A stretch of 64,000 bases of DNA from Lachnospiraceae bacterium (GTDB lineage: Bacteria > Bacillota > Clostridia > Lachnospirales > Lachnospiraceae): positions 1 to 64,000 of the forward strand of contig SVFN01000011.1 in NCBI GenBank assembly GCA_015056815.1. The letters run 5' to 3'. The first letter of the stretch is position 1, and every line of letters starts with the position of its first letter. The notes below the pieces were generated by a model. The model ran no database searches and had not been told where the DNA came from. It saw only the letters and a program-made list of their open reading frames with translations. A program made the position numbers and the translations under genes. This document shows, one piece after another, positions 43,676-53,003 of this stretch.

Positions 43676-45021
43676 TCGATTCCCTCCGCTATCCACTGTT
43701 CAATCTTTGCATGCTGCTTTTCATAAAACCCGGTGTGATAAGTCCCTTTGATAAATTCCGGATGGTACGTCAGCATATACATAAAATCCAGATCTGTCGG
43801 TATCCCTTCGATCACCGTTTCCTCCAAGCTTCTTCTGAGTCTCCTGATCACCTCGAGCCGTGTCTTTCCCTTCACAATGATCTTGGCGATCATAGGATCG
43901 TAAAACGGTGTCACTTCATACCCTGTATAAAGGTGACTGTCCACCCTGACGCCATACCCCTGCGGAAAATGCAGATACCCGATCTTCCCTGTTTTTTTCG
44001 CGCATATCCTGCACTCCAGTGCATATCCTTTTCCATCGATCTCTTCCCGGGTAATCTCTAACTTTCTCCCTGCCGCGATCCGGATCTGCTGTCGGATCAG
44101 ATCAACCCCGGTAAAAACTTCCGTTACAGGATGCTCTACCTGGATTCTGGTATTCATCTCGATAAAGTAGCCATTGTTCTCTTCATCCAGTACAAATTCA
44201 ACCGTTCCGGCACTGAAATATCCACAGGCTTTCGCCGCTTTTACCGCCATCCCGGAAAGCTCTTTTCTCACACGCTCCGTCAAGCCAAAGCAGGGCGTCT
44301 CCTCCAGCATTTTCTGATGATTGCGCTGCATGGAACAGTTCCGTTCTCCCAGGGTGATGATATTGCCAAATCGGTCTGCCAGGATCTGCACCTCGATATG
44401 TCTGGGATTGCGGATAAGTTTCTCCAGATAAAGCGCTCCTTTTCCGAATGCAGCTTCCGCCTCCGCTGTCGCGCTGTGGTAACATTCTTCCAGTTCTTCC
44501 ACACCCGAAACTCTCCGCATTCCTCTGCCGCCGCCACCATAAACTGCTTTTAAGAGAACAGGGTATCCAAGCTCCTCTGCTGTCCTTTTTGCTTCTTCTA
44601 CACTTTTCAATATCCCGCCGGAACCGGGGACTACTTTCACGCCGTTTTGAATCATCAGTTCCCTGGCTGCCTGTTTGTCACCCATTTTCTCGATGATCCC
44701 GGCCGAAGGTCCGATAAAAACAAGTCCGTTTTGTTCGCACTTTCTTGCAAACTCTGCATTCTCGGATAAAAAACCGTATCCCGGATGAATGGCTTCACAT
44801 CCTGTCGATAAAGCCGCCTGTATGACCGCATCCTGATTCAGATAACTCTGCCCCGCTTTCTCAGGTCCGATGCATACTGAGGCATTCGCTCCCATAACAG
44901 CCAGCGACTCCTTGTCCGCTGTAGAATATGCCACCACAGACTCAATATCCATTTCGCGCAGACATCGCACAATGCGTAGTGCGATCTCCCCTCTGTTTGC
45001 GACTAAAATCCTCTTAAACAT
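43672..45021 (-). CDS. accC: Biotin carboxylase AccC
   Basis: A 449-residue ATP-grasp enzyme that carboxylates biotin on AccB. N-terminal ILVANRGEIALRIVRCLRE, ATP loop VYGGGGRGMRRV, metal and substrate segments ERNCSMQRNHQKMLEE, VEFVLDEENNGYFIEMNTRIQVEHPVTE (read across) and the C-terminal YDPMIAKIIVKG. GAGG lies before the ATG. The stop overlaps the accD start. Confidence 0.96.
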   Translation of the reverse strand: MFKRILVANRGEIALRIVRCLREMDIESVVAYSTADKESLAVMGANASVCIGPEKAGQSYLNQDAVIQAALSTGCEAIHPGYGFLSENAEFARKCEQNGLVFIGPSAGIIEKMGDKQAARELMIQNGVKVVPGSGGILKSVEEAKRTAEELGYPVLLKAVYGGGGRGMRRVSGVEELEECYHSATAEAEAAFGKGALYLEKLIRNPRHIEVQILADRFGNIITLGERNCSMQRNHQKMLEETPCFGLTERVRKELSGMAVKAAKACGYFSAGTVEFVLDEENNGYFIEMNTRIQVEHPVTEVFTGVDLIRQQIRIAAGRKLEITREEIDGKGYALECRICAKKTGKIGYLHFPQGYGVRVDSHLYTGYEVTPFYDPMIAKIIVKGKTRLEVIRRLRRSLEETVIEGIPTDLDFMYMLTYHPEFIKGTYHTGFYEKQHAKIEQWIAEGIE

Positions 45022-45133
45022 GTCTGAACTTCCTCATTTCCAGGCTTACCTCTGCCTGTCGATCTCTCACTATGACAATCTCCTGCAGCTTTTCACGCAG
45101 GAAAACCGATGCGTTTTACTGTAATGTTTCTGT

Positions 45134-45583
45134 TTATTCCAGCCACATGAGGATCTGCCCGTACTCGGCCAGTTCGCCATCTTCCACACAAATTTCTTTG
45201 ACCACGCCATCTCTGGGTGCCACCAGTTCATTCATCAGTTTCATCGCCTCGATCATTGCCACTACATCCCCCTTTTGCACTTTGTCTCCGACTTTCACAA
45301 AAGGGTCCGCCTCCGGCGACGGTGCTCTGTAAAAGGTGCCCAGCAAAGGTGCTTTGACTGCTTCACCGTTTTCTTCCAAAGCACTGTCCCGTCTCGCATC
45401 TGGCCGCTTAGACGGGTCAGGTGCTGTTCTGTCTCCGGCCTCAGACCTTATTGCAGGATCGGCTTTCTTCCCTGCTGCTTCCTTTTTAAAACTCAGCCTT
45501 GCACCGTTTAACTCGATCAAAACCTCCGTAGCCGCGGACTGTTCAAAGCGGTCCCAGATCTCATAGATTTCTGTCTTATCCAT
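45134..45583 (-). CDS. accB: Biotin carboxyl carrier protein AccB
   Basis: A 149-residue carrier. N-terminal helix KTEIYEIWDRFEQSAATEV, a Pro/Ala/Lys/Asp-rich flexible linker (about residues 38-70), then a biotinyl domain with the modified Lys in MIEAMKLMNELVAPRDG and the VEDGELAEYGQILM end. It shuttles carboxybiotin between AccC and AccAD. Gap to acpP is 11 bp. Confidence 0.95.
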   Translation of the reverse strand: MDKTEIYEIWDRFEQSAATEVLIELNGARLSFKKEAAGKKADPAIRSEAGDRTAPDPSKRPDARRDSALEENGEAVKAPLLGTFYRAPSPEADPFVKVGDKVQKGDVVAMIEAMKLMNELVAPRDGVVKEICVEDGELAEYGQILMWLE

Positions 45584-45594
45584 AGTATCACCTG

Positions 45595-45825
45595 CTATGC
45601 TGCGGTTTTCTTTTCAATATATGTCACGATATCGGATACTGTATGAAATTCCATCATGGCATCTTCCTCGATCGTGATCTCAAACGCTTCTTCGATCGTC
45701 ATACAAAGCTCTGTCGCATCCAGCGAATCAATGCCAAGTGCCTCAAATCCGGCTTCCATCGTCACCTGCGTCTCATCACAATGAATCATATCCACAATGA
45801 TCTCTTTTACTTTTTCAAATGTCAT
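45595..45825 (-). CDS. acpP: Acyl carrier protein
   Basis: A 76-residue acidic four-helix protein. The phosphopantetheine serine is in ALGIDSLDATELCM. The first gene of the fatty-acid operon. AGGAGG lies eight or nine bases before the ATG, just after the second TTTAGATAAA repeat. Confidence 0.96.
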   Translation of the reverse strand: MTFEKVKEIIVDMIHCDETQVTMEAGFEALGIDSLDATELCMTIEEAFEITIEEDAMMEFHTVSDIVTYIEKKTAA

Positions 45826-45845
45826 TCTTGTGTCCTCCTAAATTA

Positions 45846-45918
45846 TTTTATCTAAATATTTTTAACAATTTCAGATTGTAGCGGTTTTTTATATTTATGT
45901 CAATAGTTTTATCTAAAT
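45846..45918 (-). promoter_or_regulatory. Fatty-acid operon promoter with two TTTAGATAAA operator-like repeats
   Basis: On the minus strand TTGACA (45903-45898), a 17-bp spacer and TACAAT (45880-45875) form a near-consensus sigma-A promoter for acpP. The 12-mer TTTTATCTAAAT (plus strand) occurs at 45846-45857, downstream of the start point, and at 45907-45918, just upstream of -35. Each contains the dyad TTTA-GA-TAAA. This layout suits a MarR/FabT repressor; binding is inferred. Confidence 0.7.
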
Positions 45919-46003
45919 TTTTTTATATATAATTGATATCGATCCTTACAGTGTCTCCTTCCTCCATCCACAATCGACAAAATGGATTCTCACAATTCTT
46001 CCA

Positions 46004-46044
46004 TAAAAAAACTCTCCGGCATGTTACATAACACGCCGGAGAGT
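46004..46044 (-). terminator. Terminator after the hydrogenase-like chemoreceptor gene
   Basis: Ten-bp perfect stem ACTCTCCGGC / GCCGGAGAGT (46011-46044), followed on the minus strand by TTTTTTT. Separates this gene from the fatty-acid operon promoter. Confidence 0.9.
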
Positions 46045-46111
46045 CTTTGATACTATCCAATGCTATTATTTGAAAAGCTGCCGGATCTGTTCCCCGATCC
46101 GTAACACATTT

Positions 46112-48046
46112 TTAAATGTCCTCTTGCAGGATCTGTTTCAAGGAGCTTTCTACACTTTCTGCCACATCCTTCATCAGACTGATCGAATCCGCCGTCTGCT
46201 CTGAGGAAGTAACAAGCGTTGCTGCTCTTCCATTGACGCGCTCCACAATCCGGGTCAGTTTTCCGGACTCTGCGATCAACTGTTCAATCGTTTCTTTAAT
46301 GTCTTTATTATTCGCGTTGCTGTCATCTGCCGTTGCTTTGGAATCTTCCGCCAGTTTCTTGATCTCCTCCGCTACTACCGCAAATCCTCTTCCGGCTTCA
46401 CCGGCACGCGCTGCCTCGATCGAAGCATTCAGGGCAAGCAGATTGGTCTGCGAGGATATCGCGATCACCGCCTTATTGTTCTCTTCCAGTTTATTCAGAT
46501 AAGTCTCGATCGTACTCAGCACTTTTTTCAGATCTTTTGCAAAGTCATCGACCTCAGACATTTCATCTGAAATGCCGGCTGTCTGATGGGCATTATCCGC
46601 ACTCGTTCCCTCAATCTGACCGATCGATTCGCGGAAGGTTGCAAAGTTCTCACCGATCTCATCCGCAAGAGACAGCTTCTTTTCTTTCAATTCATCCTGC
46701 GTTCTTTGTACTTCCTCTGCCAGTCCGATCGCCTTATCCTTTTCTTCATAAGCGCGATCCTTGATATAATGAACGCAGTTATGTATATGATTGAATCCGT
46801 TATAGATTGCCGTTGCCATCTCCAGACAGGAATTGTATCCGCAACCGCCGCAGTCTATCGCACGTTTCTCCTCCGTATCCTTTTTTAAGCGAAGATAGAT
46901 TTCATCCAGTTCTCTGGGATCCGGGGTCTTGTAGATGCATTCCTTACTCCGATCTGTATATTTCCTGAGGAAGTCCCGCAGATCAAGATCCGCAAACTGC
47001 TTATTGAGAATATCCAGTCTCTTCTTAGGAGACAGGTCTCTTCCCCACGCTGATCTCTTTGAAAAGTTCATGGAATCAGCCTTTACTCTCTGAATCGCCG
47101 CAAACACATCTTCCGACAGATCAGAGCGCGACTCTGTTCCCGGCCCGTAAAGACAACCATTTGTACAATTGAGGGCATCGACAAAAAGATAAGGTGTTTT
47201 TCCGTTTTTCAATAACTCCTTATTCCGTTTGAGATATTCGTACATATGATGCTCACCTTCCATCTGGCGCACAAATGCATCTTCTCCAAGAAGCCAGTAT
47301 ACATTCTCCTTCAACCCACCGGGCATGGGATAGATCGATCCCAGTCCATATTCGATCTCATCTTTATAAGGAGCAGCTCCGCTTACCGGATGTTCTTTAA
47401 GATAGCTGACCAGATGTTTAAAGGTAAGATTGTAAGATACATATCCTTTATTATTGGGATCATCGATCTCATTTTTCTTGGCGATACAGGGACTGATAAA
47501 TGCCAGTTTGTCACTTACCTTCCTGTATTTGTTGACATAGATCGCCGCACACATCATCGGTGACTGTACCGGCATCAGTTTGGAAATCAGCTCCGGTGCA
47601 TAACGCTCTATGTAGCCTACTACCGCGGGACATGGCTGTGAGATCCCGCCATAGAATTGATTCTCGGTAATATATTTAATGTATCCCCACGTCGTAATAT
47701 CTGCGCCGAAAGATACACTGATAAATCTGTTGACTCCAAGCTTTTTCAGCATCCCAAGTATTCTTTCATACTCTCTGGAATAATTCGCCAGAAATGCCGG
47801 TGCGATCAGAACAGATATTTTTACGCCCTTCTTAAGATCCGCAAAAAAACGTTCCACATCATCCTCATATTCTCTTGCTCCATGATCACACACGTCCAGA
47901 CAGGATCCGCAGGCGATGCATCGTTTTGGATCAACATCAATCACATTGCCTCTGCCTCTTTCTACCGCCACATTCGCTCCTACACTGCACGCTCTGATGC
48001 AACGGTTACACCCGATACATTTATCATTGGTTTTGATGAGATTCAT
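46112..48046 (-). CDS. [FeFe]-hydrogenase-like sensor fused to a methyl-accepting chemotaxis domain
   Basis: A 644-residue cytoplasmic protein. Residues 1-60 hold two 4Fe-4S motifs ([30 protein letters not shown]). Residues 75-365 match the [FeFe]-hydrogenase large domain, with H-cluster ligands as [15 protein letters not shown] and [12 protein letters not shown]. The proton-transfer Cys of TSCCP is replaced by Pro, so it is probably sensory, not catalytic. A further Cys cluster (CGGCGYNSC) follows near residue 405. Residues 455-644 are an MCP signalling domain ([23 protein letters not shown] split at the hairpin tip). No membrane span is present. Likely reports H2 or redox state to CheA. Confidence 0.88.
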   Translation of the reverse strand: MNLIKTNDKCIGCNRCIRACSVGANVAVERGRGNVIDVDPKRCIACGSCLDVCDHGAREYEDDVERFFADLKKGVKISVLIAPAFLANYSREYERILGMLKKLGVNRFISVSFGADITTWGYIKYITENQFYGGISQPCPAVVGYIERYAPELISKLMPVQSPMMCAAIYVNKYRKVSDKLAFISPCIAKKNEIDDPNNKGYVSYNLTFKHLVSYLKEHPVSGAAPYKDEIEYGLGSIYPMPGGLKENVYWLLGEDAFVRQMEGEHHMYEYLKRNKELLKNGKTPYLFVDALNCTNGCLYGPGTESRSDLSEDVFAAIQRVKADSMNFSKRSAWGRDLSPKKRLDILNKQFADLDLRDFLRKYTDRSKECIYKTPDPRELDEIYLRLKKDTEEKRAIDCGGCGYNSCLEMATAIYNGFNHIHNCVHYIKDRAYEEKDKAIGLAEEVQRTQDELKEKKLSLADEIGENFATFRESIGQIEGTSADNAHQTAGISDEMSEVDDFAKDLKKVLSTIETYLNKLEENNKAVIAISSQTNLLALNASIEAARAGEAGRGFAVVAEEIKKLAEDSKATADDSNANNKDIKETIEQLIAESGKLTRIVERVNGRAATLVTSSEQTADSISLMKDVAESVESSLKQILQEDI

Positions 48047-48308
48047 AACTCTCCTCCTGCTCTAAGCGCTGATCTTACTGTCTCGTAATGTTCCTGTAAT
48101 TGTTCGTTTCCTGTTCTCATCGCAATCTTTCCCCACTCTGCGATACCTTCTTCGCATTTTATTTTATCAACTGTTGCTTCTGTTGTAAACTGATTTCTTA
48201 CCGCATTCTTGATCCATGCTGTCCCTTATCTGTCTCCCCTGCTTTTATCCATTTCTTTCCGTTCCCTGTATCTTTGCCCCAAAAGGTAAACGATCAGATA
48301 ATGTCTGT

Positions 48309-49208
48309 TTATAAGACCGCCACCACGATGCCGGTAATGATCACCCCGGCACAAAACAGCTTAAAACCTATATTTTTCTCTTTGTAGATAAATCTGCCTC
48401 CAAGGATCGTTACGATACAGCCGGACTGCTTGATCAGTGTCATGACCGTAACCCTGCTGTCCGCCATACCGTTTGCCACAAACAATGCCCGGTCCGCGAT
48501 CACAAACAAAAACGCCAGAATCCAGATCCAGTAGTTTTTCAGGCTCTTTTTCAGATCGATCTTTTCCTTCGTCACCAGGATATAGATCAGATAAAAGCTC
48601 ACCAGAAATAACATGTACCAGAACTGGAGCTGAGAACTGTTCAAGTCTTTCATAAGCAGTTTGTCCATCAGTCCGGACAGTGCATTTAACAGACAGGAGG
48701 CCAGTGCAAAGAGTAACATAAGGGGCGGTATATTCTCTGACAGCTCCTTTGCATCTGCACGTTTTGTTCTTTCCGTTTCTTCTCTTTCCCCGACATTTTT
48801 CCCGGTCCTGATCCGCATCTTTAATAAAAGCAGTCCCGACGCCACCAAAATCAGACCGATGATCTGCTGTGTGCTCATTTTTTCTCTCAGCACCACCGTT
48901 CCCAAAAGGGTGGCAAACAGCACTCTTGACAGATCCAGGATCCCGTAAACACTTAGCGGCATCTTTTTGATTGCCTTAAAACTGCACATCCAGGCAAGGA
49001 AGATCACAAAAGACTTCAGCGCCACGAAAAAATACCATGACGGCTTCATTCCCATGGCATTTTTCATATCGGGACAAACAAACAGAAATGCAAACAGTGT
49101 ATAAAAAAAGAGTACTTCCATCACGCTGCTTCTCTCAAGAGATTTTTTCTTCACGATCTCCCGGGTTCCCTTAAGCAGACCATACACCAAAACCAACAGC
49201 ATCCACAT
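48309..49208 (-). CDS. EamA/DMT superfamily transporter
   Basis: A 299-residue protein of ten predicted spans in two EamA halves: VFLAWMCSFKAIKKMPLSVYG, FATLLGTVVLREKMSTQQIIGLILVASG (read across) in the first half, and FVANGMADSRVTVMTLIKQSG with GGRFIYKEKNIG in the second. Charged loop at about 130-155. Exporters or permeases of small metabolites; substrate unknown. Stands alone. Confidence 0.85.
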   Translation of the reverse strand: MWMLLVLVYGLLKGTREIVKKKSLERSSVMEVLFFYTLFAFLFVCPDMKNAMGMKPSWYFFVALKSFVIFLAWMCSFKAIKKMPLSVYGILDLSRVLFATLLGTVVLREKMSTQQIIGLILVASGLLLLKMRIRTGKNVGEREETERTKRADAKELSENIPPLMLLFALASCLLNALSGLMDKLLMKDLNSSQLQFWYMLFLVSFYLIYILVTKEKIDLKKSLKNYWIWILAFLFVIADRALFVANGMADSRVTVMTLIKQSGCIVTILGGRFIYKEKNIGFKLFCAGVIITGIVVAVL

Positions 49209-49544
49209 ATTCTCACAGACTCCTCATTTCAAATTTGCAGCCCGCCCTATACATTTATCGTTTTCTTACAATCCTCTCCGTTTTGTTTACAAACGCCGCA
49301 TTCGCGTCGCCTGAATTTTCCTTCCGGATACACCCCAAATATCCTATCTACATATAACACACACAGTCTCTTTATGGCAAGTCTTATTCACAGAAAGTTT
49401 TTCCCCGCTCCTTTCATTCCGGGCTCATAGTATCCCAAGCACCTGCATAAAGTGTTGCACATGAAGGTACCAAAAGCAATTGTTCTAACACTGTAAAGAA
49501 GTCGGAGACCGGGTAAATTATTTTGCAGATCGATTATTATCGGC
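49209..49544. other. Non-coding spacer
   Basis: About 335 bp without a supported gene, repeat or convincing terminator. Confidence 0.5.
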
Positions 49545-51773
49545 TCAATAATTCCCCCTGAAATATACATTCAGATCCACTTCTGCCTCAATCCCGGGAG
49601 CATTTCCATGCTCAGTATACTGCCACATGCGATAAGCATACGGATAGATTGGCTTTTCCTGATAGTCCGCATACCAGACTTCGATATCAGACAGTTCCTC
49701 CAGATGCAGAACACAGGTCAGCCGCTTGGCATTCGCATAGATCATAGGCGTATAGCCATATTCTCTGATCCGTCCGCAAAAAGCACGTATGATCGCAGTA
49801 AGCTGTGAGGGCGTCAGGTCATCTGTCCTGGCATCATCATAATAGATCGCCTCCGTATCGATCACCACCGGCATCTGAATATCATGTCCCTGTAAAAGTC
49901 CCGCTACATAATCTGCTTCTTCCACGGCTTCCTCTTCATCGACCGCCGCTGAGAAGAAATAGACTCCAATCTTGATTCCCTGCGCTGATGCCGCCTTTAC
50001 GTTTTCCTCAAACTTCTCATCCTTCATCAGCTTCCCGCTGCCATAACCGCGAAAACCGGCCCGGAGCATGGCAAAGGATATCCCGCTTTGTTTAAGCATC
50101 TCCCAGTCAATGTCTCCCTGAAACTGTGAAACGTCCACGCCGGCCTCCGAGAGGATATTCCCGGCTTCATCCGTATAATACTTATACCCATTCTGTTCTG
50201 TGATCCGTTCCATATCGTAAGAATTGCGCTCCACTCCGGATAAAGAGTTTACCCGCAGATACCCTCTTTGTATATCGTACACCGTCTCTGTATCCGGTCC
50301 GACAGACGTCTGCTCCAGATACATCTGCGCCTGAGCCTGACTCATTTCAAACTGTCTGTTTCCCTGATATACCGGCGTTCCTGTCTGCTCATGAAATGCC
50401 TGCACTGTCTCCGGCTCTTCTCCGTTTTCCTTCCTCTTACTCGTCTCTTCTGCAGTTTCCGGTTGTGACAGATCCTTATGATACAAGAGTTCATCTCCTG
50501 CATGAATAAGGATCACACCCACAAGTACACATAGAAAAATCCCCATAACAGCAGGTCCCCACAACTGTTTCTTTCTCTTATGAAGCCTTGCCTGTATCCC
50601 ATTTTCCCGGTCGGAAAAAGCCTGTAAAAAGGCCTGCCTTCGTTCTCTTTTTTTTGTTTTCAGATGCCTGATGTAAAGCACTAAAAGAATAACGACTGCC
50701 GGCACAGCGCATACTACGATCCCCCAGCCGATTCCTTTTAACCGATAAGCCTGTGTAAGTATCTCTCCTGTCGGCATTTCTTCCATGCGATCCTGTTCCG
50801 CTTCGCCTTCTTCTTCAACTGCAGGATGCGTCAGTTGAAATGCCAGCACATTGGACTGTGCCCCTTCAAAGTATCCATTATATACTTTAGCCGTTACTCT
50901 TGCATCCTCCGGCAACTGCTTTGCTTCAAAGATCACCCGGTCTTTGCCGTCTTCCCATGCGTATAAATCAGACCAGCTGGCACCATCGTCCAGACTATAT
51001 TCATAGTAGCACAGCCTGCTCTGTGTCTCTCTTGCCTGCAATAAGAAGGTGACCGTTTTTTCTCCCTCGCCGTTTGCATCCGAAACATAGTAAAGTTGCA
51101 CATCTTCCGGTGCAGTCTCGTCCGGTCCCATCACAGATTCCGGTACCGGATAGGCATTTTTCACATAAGTACTGTAATCTACCCCCAGACTCTCCGATCG
51201 CAGCCCATAAAACTTAGCGATCGCAGTCGCATCGGAAACTGCCAGTTCCTGCAGACTGCCTTCTTTTTTCAGATAGGCCGCGTCCGCCTGCGCATCCGCA
51301 TAACAATGCTCCACTAGCAAAGACGGGATCCCGAGTGCTGTGGATTCTCTGATAATCCCGTAATAGTCCGTTCCTTTCCCGTTTAAACGTGTTTTGACAC
51401 CTTTATTCATAAATCCTTTTGCAGAAAGCTCTTCCAGAAAAATATCCCCGAAAGAATGCATCCAGGCATGGTTTTCCCCTGCCGAAGGCACCCATACTTC
51501 ACTGCCGAACATCCGGTGCGCATCGGACATATTAAAGTGGAGACTGATCAGTACATCAGCCTCCACGCTTTTTGCATATTCCGCTCTCTGTTTCAAGGAC
51601 ATATCGCCACATTCCGGATTCGTGATATAAACTTCCACTTCCTCATACTTCTCCAGTTCCTTTTTTATCTCCCCGGCAACCGTATGATTCATTTCTTTTT
51701 CTAAAAATCCGTCATATTCCAGTCCATGATTCTCTCCACCATGTCCCGGATCCAAAACAATTTTGATCGCCAT
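49545..51773 (-). CDS. Bifunctional wall hydrolase: N-terminal amidase_3, two membrane spans, C-terminal GH25 muramidase
   Basis: A 742-residue protein. Residues 1-195 are an N-acetylmuramoyl-L-alanine amidase with zinc ligands His11 (DPGHGG), Glu25 and a His in LISLHFN, and catalytic Glu in LLVEHCYAD. A beta-sandwich (about 215-340) follows, then span one (GIVVCAVPAVVILLVLYI), a strongly basic loop (HLKTKKRERRQAF, RLHKRKKQ), span two (MGIFLCVLVGVILIHAG) and a GH25 lysozyme domain (GVDVSQFQGDIDW, VVIDTEAIYYDD, RMWQYTEHG). The basic loop should be inside, placing both catalytic domains outside although there is no signal peptide. AAGGA is seven bases before the ATG. Confidence 0.9.
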   Translation of the reverse strand: MAIKIVLDPGHGGENHGLEYDGFLEKEMNHTVAGEIKKELEKYEEVEVYITNPECGDMSLKQRAEYAKSVEADVLISLHFNMSDAHRMFGSEVWVPSAGENHAWMHSFGDIFLEELSAKGFMNKGVKTRLNGKGTDYYGIIRESTALGIPSLLVEHCYADAQADAAYLKKEGSLQELAVSDATAIAKFYGLRSESLGVDYSTYVKNAYPVPESVMGPDETAPEDVQLYYVSDANGEGEKTVTFLLQARETQSRLCYYEYSLDDGASWSDLYAWEDGKDRVIFEAKQLPEDARVTAKVYNGYFEGAQSNVLAFQLTHPAVEEEGEAEQDRMEEMPTGEILTQAYRLKGIGWGIVVCAVPAVVILLVLYIRHLKTKKRERRQAFLQAFSDRENGIQARLHKRKKQLWGPAVMGIFLCVLVGVILIHAGDELLYHKDLSQPETAEETSKRKENGEEPETVQAFHEQTGTPVYQGNRQFEMSQAQAQMYLEQTSVGPDTETVYDIQRGYLRVNSLSGVERNSYDMERITEQNGYKYYTDEAGNILSEAGVDVSQFQGDIDWEMLKQSGISFAMLRAGFRGYGSGKLMKDEKFEENVKAASAQGIKIGVYFFSAAVDEEEAVEEADYVAGLLQGHDIQMPVVIDTEAIYYDDARTDDLTPSQLTAIIRAFCGRIREYGYTPMIYANAKRLTCVLHLEELSDIEVWYADYQEKPIYPYAYRMWQYTEHGNAPGIEAEVDLNVYFRGNY

Positions 51774-51807
51774 ACTCCATTCCTTTATCTGTTACGATTT
51801 AATATGA

Positions 51808-52464
51808 TCATTTCCCGGTTTCATGCCCGGAACGGTTCTTCTCTTTTTTCCCTCTGCTCTTTTCCTTTACCGGTACCTCCGGCATATCATCGATCAGTTT
51901 CTCGATCAGGCGTTTTTTTACATAAACGTCAAAACTTAACATGCAGATAAAAGAAAATCTCTGCAAAAACGCCTTATCCGCATCGTCTTCTTCCCGAAAC
52001 AGTTTCTCTGCCTTCTGATATTCCTCCGTCACCTGCTCTTTTAAGCAATTGACCTGCTCTTTTTCCAGACTGAAAACCTCTTCATAGATATCATCCAGCT
52101 TTAATCCTCCCTGCTTCCCGAAATACTGTTCTGCCAGCGGAGATAACAGTTTTTGGATGTCCCCTATGGATAAGATCCCTTTAAAGTAATAAATGAAGAT
52201 CAGCATCAGCATATGCTCTTTGGAATACTTTTTCTTCACCGGAGGCGGAAGCAGATTATTCTTCGCATAATTGTTGATCATCGTCTTGGTAAGTATCTTA
52301 TCCTCATCAGGCTTTCTCGCCGCCGAGCGCATCCGCTCATCCATAAAGGTTGTGACCTGATCCATGTAAAGATCAATGTTCGGGATATCCTCTGACTTCA
52401 CGTATTCAATGCGGTCAAAACTCTCCAGTATGCTGTTTAACAAATCATCCGTTGAAATCTTCAT
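51808..52464 (-). CDS. DUF1836 domain-containing protein
   Basis: A 218-residue protein with the DUF1836 domain at about 10-115: TTFMDERMRSAARKPDED, TKTMINNYAKNNLLPPP, KKKYSKEHMLMLIFIYYFKGILSI, a MerR-like HTH arrangement seen in Clostridia and Bacilli. The rest is helical with a basic tail. ATG 52464 is chosen: GAGG is seven bases upstream. The frame stays open upstream into the tandem repeats, which code a repetitive peptide in all frames and are not taken as part of the gene. Function unknown, possibly a regulator. Confidence 0.85.
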   Translation of the reverse strand: MKISTDDLLNSILESFDRIEYVKSEDIPNIDLYMDQVTTFMDERMRSAARKPDEDKILTKTMINNYAKNNLLPPPVKKKYSKEHMLMLIFIYYFKGILSIGDIQKLLSPLAEQYFGKQGGLKLDDIYEEVFSLEKEQVNCLKEQVTEEYQKAEKLFREEDDADKAFLQRFSFICMLSFDVYVKKRLIEKLIDDMPEVPVKEKSRGKKEKNRSGHETGK

Positions 52465-52491
52465 TTTCTTACCTCGAGATAAAATCATGGT

Positions 52492-52866
52492 GCAAACCGT
52501 CCGGTTTGCTCGTTTGCAGACTCGTGAACCATTCGGTTCACTCGTTAGCATGGCAGGAAAACTCTGGTTTTCCTTTTTTATATTCGCAAACCGTCCGGTT
52601 TGCTCGTTTGCAGACTCGTGAACCATTCGGTTCACTCGTTAGCATGGTAGGAAAACTCTGGTTTTCCTTTTTTATATTCGCAAACCATCCGGTTTGCTCG
52701 TTTGCAGACTCGTGAACCATTCGGTTCACTCGTTAGCATGGCAGGAAAACTCTGGTTTTCCTTTTTTATATTCGCAAACCGTCCGGTTTGCTCGTTTGCA
52801 GACTCGTGAACCATTCGGTTCACTCGTTAGCATGGTAGGAAAACTCTGGTTTTCCTACCATGCTAT
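52492..52866. repeat. Four tandem 94-bp repeats packed with palindromes
   Basis: Units begin at 52492, 52586, 52680 and 52774. Each has three inverted repeats: GCAAACCGTCCGGTTTGC, GTGAACCATTCGGTTCAC and GGAAAACTCTGGTTTTCC. Units 1 and 3 read CATGGCAGG, units 2 and 4 CATGGTAGG, suggesting duplication of a dimer. The array ends in a 16-bp perfect stem, AGCATGGTAGGAAAAC and its complement, around TCTG. It separates the divergent DUF1836 and yerC genes. Confidence 0.95.
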
Positions 52867-52910
52867 ATTATAAGGTATTTAAAACTACATAACAAGGGTT
52901 GATTTGAAAA

Positions 52911-52939
52911 TTGACACAAGTTTTTTTTCGTGTTAAAAT
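52911..52939 (+). promoter_or_regulatory. Promoter of yerC
   Basis: TTGACA (52911-52916), 17-bp spacer, TAAAAT (52934-52939). A near-consensus sigma-A promoter about 65 bp before the gene. Confidence 0.75.
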
Positions 52940-53003
52940 CTAGATACATCACAGCTTTAATATTTTACCGTGCAAAAGTAATGTGATTCAGGAGGGATAA
53001 AAC

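Noticed and set aside
49388-49570. 60-codon ORF at the 3' end of the amidase-GH25 gene
   Set aside because: Overlaps the end of a real gene, no ribosome binding site or known similarity.
52538-52823. Overlapping ORFs coding a repetitive peptide with ESANEQTG and KKENQSFP
   Set aside because: They arise from the 94-bp repeat, are open in several frames at once, and have no ribosome binding site. Treated as repeat, not genes.
52492-52866. Possible CRISPR array
   Set aside because: Units are contiguous and identical over their full 94 bp, with no variable spacers and no cas genes.
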